A stretch of 64,000 bases of DNA, from assembly GCA_022376515.1 (NCBI GenBank), contig WTXI01000083.1, positions 1 through 64,000 on the forward strand. The letters are read 5' to 3'. The stretch is from Lactifluus volemus (lineage: Eukaryota > Basidiomycota > Agaricomycetes > Russulales > Russulaceae). The position numbers and the translations under genes were made by a program. Below are positions 59,910-64,000 of the stretch, one piece after another; position 1 is the first letter of the stretch; each line of letters starts with the position of its first letter. The notes beneath the pieces were generated by a model. The model saw nothing but the letters and a program-made list of their open reading frames with translations. It was not told where the DNA came from and ran no database searches.

Positions 59910-60658
59910 TTGTATTTTTCATATAACTTGGCACAGCGCCCAAAATAGAAAATAAATTCTAAAAAACTAAAAATTGGAATGTGTATATCTCGCTGAAATG
60001 TCAATGTATGAAGGTCGGAGGGGTATCAAAATGATCGGAAAATATGATAGAATAGTTCTATTATGATCCGAGGGAGGAGAAATTAGATCTAAGAAAATCC
60101 AAATTTCGGAGGAGGAGATCTGTCCGAGATCATATCACAACCTCCTCTATGGGCTCTACCCCTTCTAATTTAACAATGACAGCTCAAATAAGTCATAAAA
60201 ATGATATTCCTTAACCATGACTGAAGGTACCGATAGGGCCACGGGAAGTTGGGCAATCAAATTGATGCCGAACTTCAATGTCTACTATCATGGGTAATCT
60301 AAGCGCTGAACACGTGACCTTAAAATTCCCCAACTTCACACGGCCCTATCGGTACCTTCGGTTATGGTTAAGGGATATCATTAGGACTTATTTGAGCTGT
60401 CATTGTCAAATTAGAAGGGGTAGAGCCCATAGTCAGGAGGTTGTGATATGATCTCCTCCGAAATTTGGATTTTCTTAAATCTAATTTCTCCTCCCTCGGA
60501 CCATGATAGAACTATTCTATCATATTTTCCGATCATTTTGATACCCCTCCGATCTTCATACGTTGACATTTCGGCGAGATATACACATTCCGAATTTTTA
60601 GTTTTTTAGAATTTATTTTCTATTTTGGGCGCTGTGCCAACTTATCTGAAAAATACAA
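59910..60658. mobile_element. 749-bp foldback element with ~330-bp inverted arms
   Basis: Arm 59910-60253 and arm 60328-60658 are reverse complements with scattered mismatches, separated by about 74 bp. The outer ends are TTGTATTTTTCA and its complement. TA flanks at 59908-59909 and 60659-60660 suggest a TA target duplication. There is no reading frame of note. A transcript through it would form a long hairpin. It is absent from the corresponding places in units A and B. Confidence 0.88.
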
Positions 60659-61335
60659 TAAATGGGACTCCCCGTGACCGGTTGACCCGATCGCGTTTCG
60701 GGATAACATGCTGATATATTTATAATCTCTGCGGTGACTGCTGGCCGCGCGTGGATACACCCAAGAGGTATTATCACTCCCCACGACACTTGCCACATAA
60801 ACATGTCATCAGCGACTGTCTTGGATGTTATGCACGTCTACTGTATGGCACATGGCACACGTTGCCATCGCAAAGTACACCATACAAATATAAGTTGTAA
60901 TTGATGAAACCGGAGAAGGAAATCTTGACCGTTAATACAAACATACATTTGGCATCGACCAGGATGAATGTTAGGGTAAGCGTTAAGTAACAATGTATTC
61001 AAGGTAGGTGGATCATGATAGTCTAACTGAGGCCCAGGAATTCACCCATGGTCCCTCGGCTGTCTCCTCTCCTCGATATCTATCTCCCGGATGTAGTTGG
61101 CGAAGGCGGCGTCGTCCGTCCCTGTATGAGGACGACGATAGAGTTCGCCAATGGAAAATGAGATAGCGTACTTTGGCCGCCTAGTATTGGGGTGATAGAA
61201 AGGACAATGAGACCGCATCAGCAGGGCGGCAGATATTGGTCATTCATAGTGTCGTCTCTATTGAAAAAAACTGTGACCGACATCCCTATCGAGAGAATGA
61301 GCCTTTACCACTTCGAATGTAGTATATAACTGACC

Positions 61336-64000
61336 TTATGAGGATGGATTGTGATGATCATATATCGTGGCCCAATTTGATCCGTGCACAAACTTTGAGA
61401 AATCTAGTCGGGTCTCATGTTCGCCTGCAACCCAGACAGTGCTAGGTCTATGAAGACACGGCCTGTGAAACAGCGGAATCCATAGAAAAAGTTCATTCTC
61501 TTCTCCATATATCCAGCCATCGTTGTTGATCAGGGTTTGGTCTGTAAAATGGATCTTCTCGGTATCTTCCGTTATGACCTTCCCTACATGAATTGTGCAA
61601 TCGTCCGAGGTTGAAGCAGTGAGATTGGTGTGTCCAAGAAACGGTCCCGCTACGACCTGTCCTGTTGTAGCATCCCACACCCGAATCGTGTGGTCCTTCG
61701 AGGCCGATGCGATACGGTGTCCGTCCGGCGAGAATGCAGCAGAACTGACAAAATTAGTGTGTCCAGTGAATGGGCCTGCTAGAACCTGTCCTGTCGTGGC
61801 ATCCCACACACGAATCGTGCGATCAAACGAGGCCGATGCGATACGCTGTCCGTCCGGCGAGAATGCAACAGAATAGACCGCACCGGTGTGTCCAGTAACT
61901 GGGCCAGCTACAACCTGTCCTGTTGTGGCATCCCACACGCGAATCGTGTGATCGGACGAGGCTGATGCGATACGCTGTCCGTCCGGCGAAAATGCAACAG
62001 AATTGACCGCATCGGTGTGTCCAGTAAATGGGCCTGCTACAACCTGTCCTGTTGTGGCATCCCACACGCAGATCGTGTGATCAAACGAGGCCGATACGAT
62101 ACGCTGTCCTTCCGGCGAGAATGCAACAGAATAGACCGCATCGGTGTGTCCAGTAAATGGGCCAGCTACAACCTGTCCTGTTGTGGCATCCCACACGCAA
62201 ATCGTGTGGTCCCACGAGGCTGATGCGATATGCTGTCCGTCCGGCGAGAATGCAACAGATAAGACCCCATTGGGGTGTCCAGTAAATGGGTCTGCTACAA
62301 CCTGTCCTGTTATGGCATCCCACACGCAAATCGTGTGATCCCACGAGGCCGATGCGATACGCTGTCCATCCGGCGAGAATGCAACAGAATTGACCGCATC
62401 GGTGTGTCCAGTAAATGGGCCAGCTACAACCTGTCCTGTTGTGGCATCCCAGACGCGAATCGTGCTATCCCTCGAGGCCGATGCGATACTCTGTCCTTCC
62501 GGCGAGAATGCAACAGAATGGACCCCATCTGTGTGTCCAGTAAATGGGCCTATAACCTGTCCCGCCATGGCATCCCACATGCAAATCGTGCGATCAAACG
62601 AGGCCGATGCGATACGCTGTCCGTCCGGCGAGAATGCAACAGAATTGACCGGACCGGTGTGTCCAGTAAATGGGCCAGCTACAACCTGTCCTGTTGTGGC
62701 ATCCCACACGCAAATCGTGTGATCCCACGAGGCTGATGCGATACGCTGTCCGTCCGGCGAGAATGCAACAGAACAGACCACATCGGTGTGTCCAGTAAAT
62801 GGGCCTGCTACAACCTGTCCTGTCGTGGCATCCCACACGCGAATCGTGTGATCCCACGAGGCCGATGCGATACGCTGTCCTTCCGGCGAGAATGCAACAG
62901 AATAGACCCCATCGGTGTGTCCAGTGAATGGGTTTGCTACAACCTGTCCTGTTGTGGCATCCCACAAACGGATCGTGTGATCATACGAGGCCGATGCGAT
63001 ACGCTGTCCATCCGGCGAGAATGCAACAGAATAGACCGCATCGGTGTGTCCAGTAAATGGGCCTGCTACAACCTGTCCTGTTGTGGCATCCCACACGCGA
63101 ATCGTGTGATCCCACGAGGCCGATGCGATACGCTGTCCATCCGGCGAGAATGCAACAGAACCAATTTTATCGGTGTGTCCGGCGAATGGGCCCGCTACGG
63201 CCTGTCCTGTTGTGGCATCCCACAAGCGAATCGTGCGATCATACGAGGCCGATGCGATACGCTGTCCGTCCGGCGAGAATGCAACAGAATCGATTTCATC
63301 GGTGTGTCCGGTGAATGGGTCCGCTACGGCCTGTCCTGTTGTGGCATCCCACAAGCGAATCGTGCGATCCTCCGAGGCCGATGCGATACGTTGTCCGTCC
63401 GGTGAGAATACAACTGAATTGACCGCGTAGTCATGGACCTGAATTGTCATTTCCAATGCTGGCCAATGAGACAACCGCCCACGTTCAAAACTCAACGTGC
63501 GAGGAAATTGGTGAACGAATTGATTCAGGACCCGGGAAGACGTTGGTGTGAATGGAAGGGCAGAGACATAGATATGAGGAGCGCTCCTTGCCACCGTCAT
63601 TCCGAAATACTGTACAAACGAGGATGCATCCTTTACTAGTGACGACAAATTCTTCACTTCCGTTTGCAAACTCTGCTGCGACTTTACACGAAGGTTAGCA
63701 TATGTCATATTGGATTATAGAATGTACCTACCTCCCGCTGCAACCACATCAACATGTATGACAATCCTTGTGAAGCAATGCCCACCCTGTCCTTGACACT
63801 GAGCACTTCCAGCCAAAACAAAAACTTTGTCTCGAAGAGCGATCGGAGTTTCTTGAAAATATCGTAGTCGAAGGCAAGATGTTGTAAATGATCGCCCCAG
63901 TAAATACAGGCATACGATAGAGCAGGCCCAACGTGTTTGGCAATTCGAGATTCCAAATCTGGCACGTCGCAATTCGCGAGATATGACGACTCGAGTTTGC
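61336..64000 (-). CDS. C2-NACHT-WD40 STAND protein, copy C (5' part outside window)
   Basis: The window holds the end of the NACHT exon (64000-63732; [20 protein letters not shown]), the 50-bp intron (63731-63682) and the complete WD40 exon 63681-61336. The WD40 part has 14 units plus the degenerate terminal one and a conserved C-terminus shared with A and B ([40 protein letters not shown]). Unit 7 is one residue shorter. The frame is intact over all visible sequence. Confidence 0.85.
61642..63455 (-). repeat. WD40 array C: 14 units of 126-129 bp
   Basis: Same unit as arrays A and B, with its own combination at the variable columns (for example S-Y-D, S-F-D, S-S-D, S-W-D). Adjacent units are often closest to each other, indicating local duplication or conversion. 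Confidence 0.9.

Larger units (their letters stand above)
58572..64000. repeat. Segmental duplication unit C (runs off the window)
   Basis: Same start as units A and B. It carries the MITE at 58772-59085 and the foldback element at 59910-60658 not present in A or B, and lacks the block matching 38520-39318 of A. The NLR gene of this unit enters at 61336; its 5' part and any eIF4E copy are outside. Confidence 0.85.

Noticed and set aside
40476..63455. Regular repeats considered as a CRISPR array or satellite
   Set aside because: The repeats are contiguous 129-bp coding WD40 units without spacers, in a eukaryotic gene.
1..64000. tRNA, rRNA or other structured RNA genes
   Set aside because: None recognised by eye on either strand; a covariance-model scan would be needed to exclude small ones.

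Overview
The window is fungal nuclear DNA, most likely from an agaricomycete (mushroom-forming class) basidiomycete. The evidence is the many ~50-bp GT-AG introns, a Plavaka-type DNA transposase, a DUF6698-like gene, fungal wax-synthase-like and sphingoid-base-phosphate phosphatase genes, and C2-NACHT-WD40 STAND (NLR-like) genes. About two thirds of it is mobile or duplicated DNA.

Region 1 (1-10,700) is a nest of transposons. It begins with the 3' part of a Ty3/gypsy retrotransposon whose LTR (2961-3834) abuts the remaining 3' part of a DDE transposase gene. A decayed multi-exon minus-strand gene follows (4449-6238). Next is a 3-kb DNA transposon (6246-9282) with CATCAG...CTGATG ends and dense TTAAGCA subterminal repeats. 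It was itself hit by the same retroelement, which left a solo LTR (7389-8262) with a perfect CCTTC target duplication.

Region 2 (10,714-24,908) looks like one 14.2-kb Plavaka-class DNA transposon. It has 19-bp inverted ends that also start CATCAG, and a GC target duplication. It carries a Plavaka transposase gene (plus strand, 18,537-22,962) and a multi-exon DUF6698-like gene (minus strand, 14,437-11,578) with a tandemly duplicated exon. A 5'-truncated LINE (23,020-24,417, with a 10-bp target duplication) and other fragments have landed inside it.

Region 3 (24,910-37,200) is the only host-like interval: a poorly resolved membrane-protein gene, a decaying tandem pair of omega-type glutathione S-transferases plus an orphan GST exon, a wax-synthase/MBOAT-like acyltransferase, an LCB3-type phosphatase, and a single-pass membrane protein.

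Region 4 (37,222-64,000) is a tandem segmental duplication with a 10-11-kb unit: two complete copies and part of a third. Each complete unit holds a minus-strand C2 / helical / NACHT / WD40 gene and, divergently on the plus strand, an eIF4E pseudogene. The WD40 domains have 14-16 nearly identical 129-bp units that differ mostly at a few fixed columns, the pattern of repertoire-forming fungal STAND receptors. The copies carry private insertions that give relative dates: a 314-bp TA-flanked MITE and a 749-bp foldback element in copy C, and a CUE-domain gene fragment in copy A.
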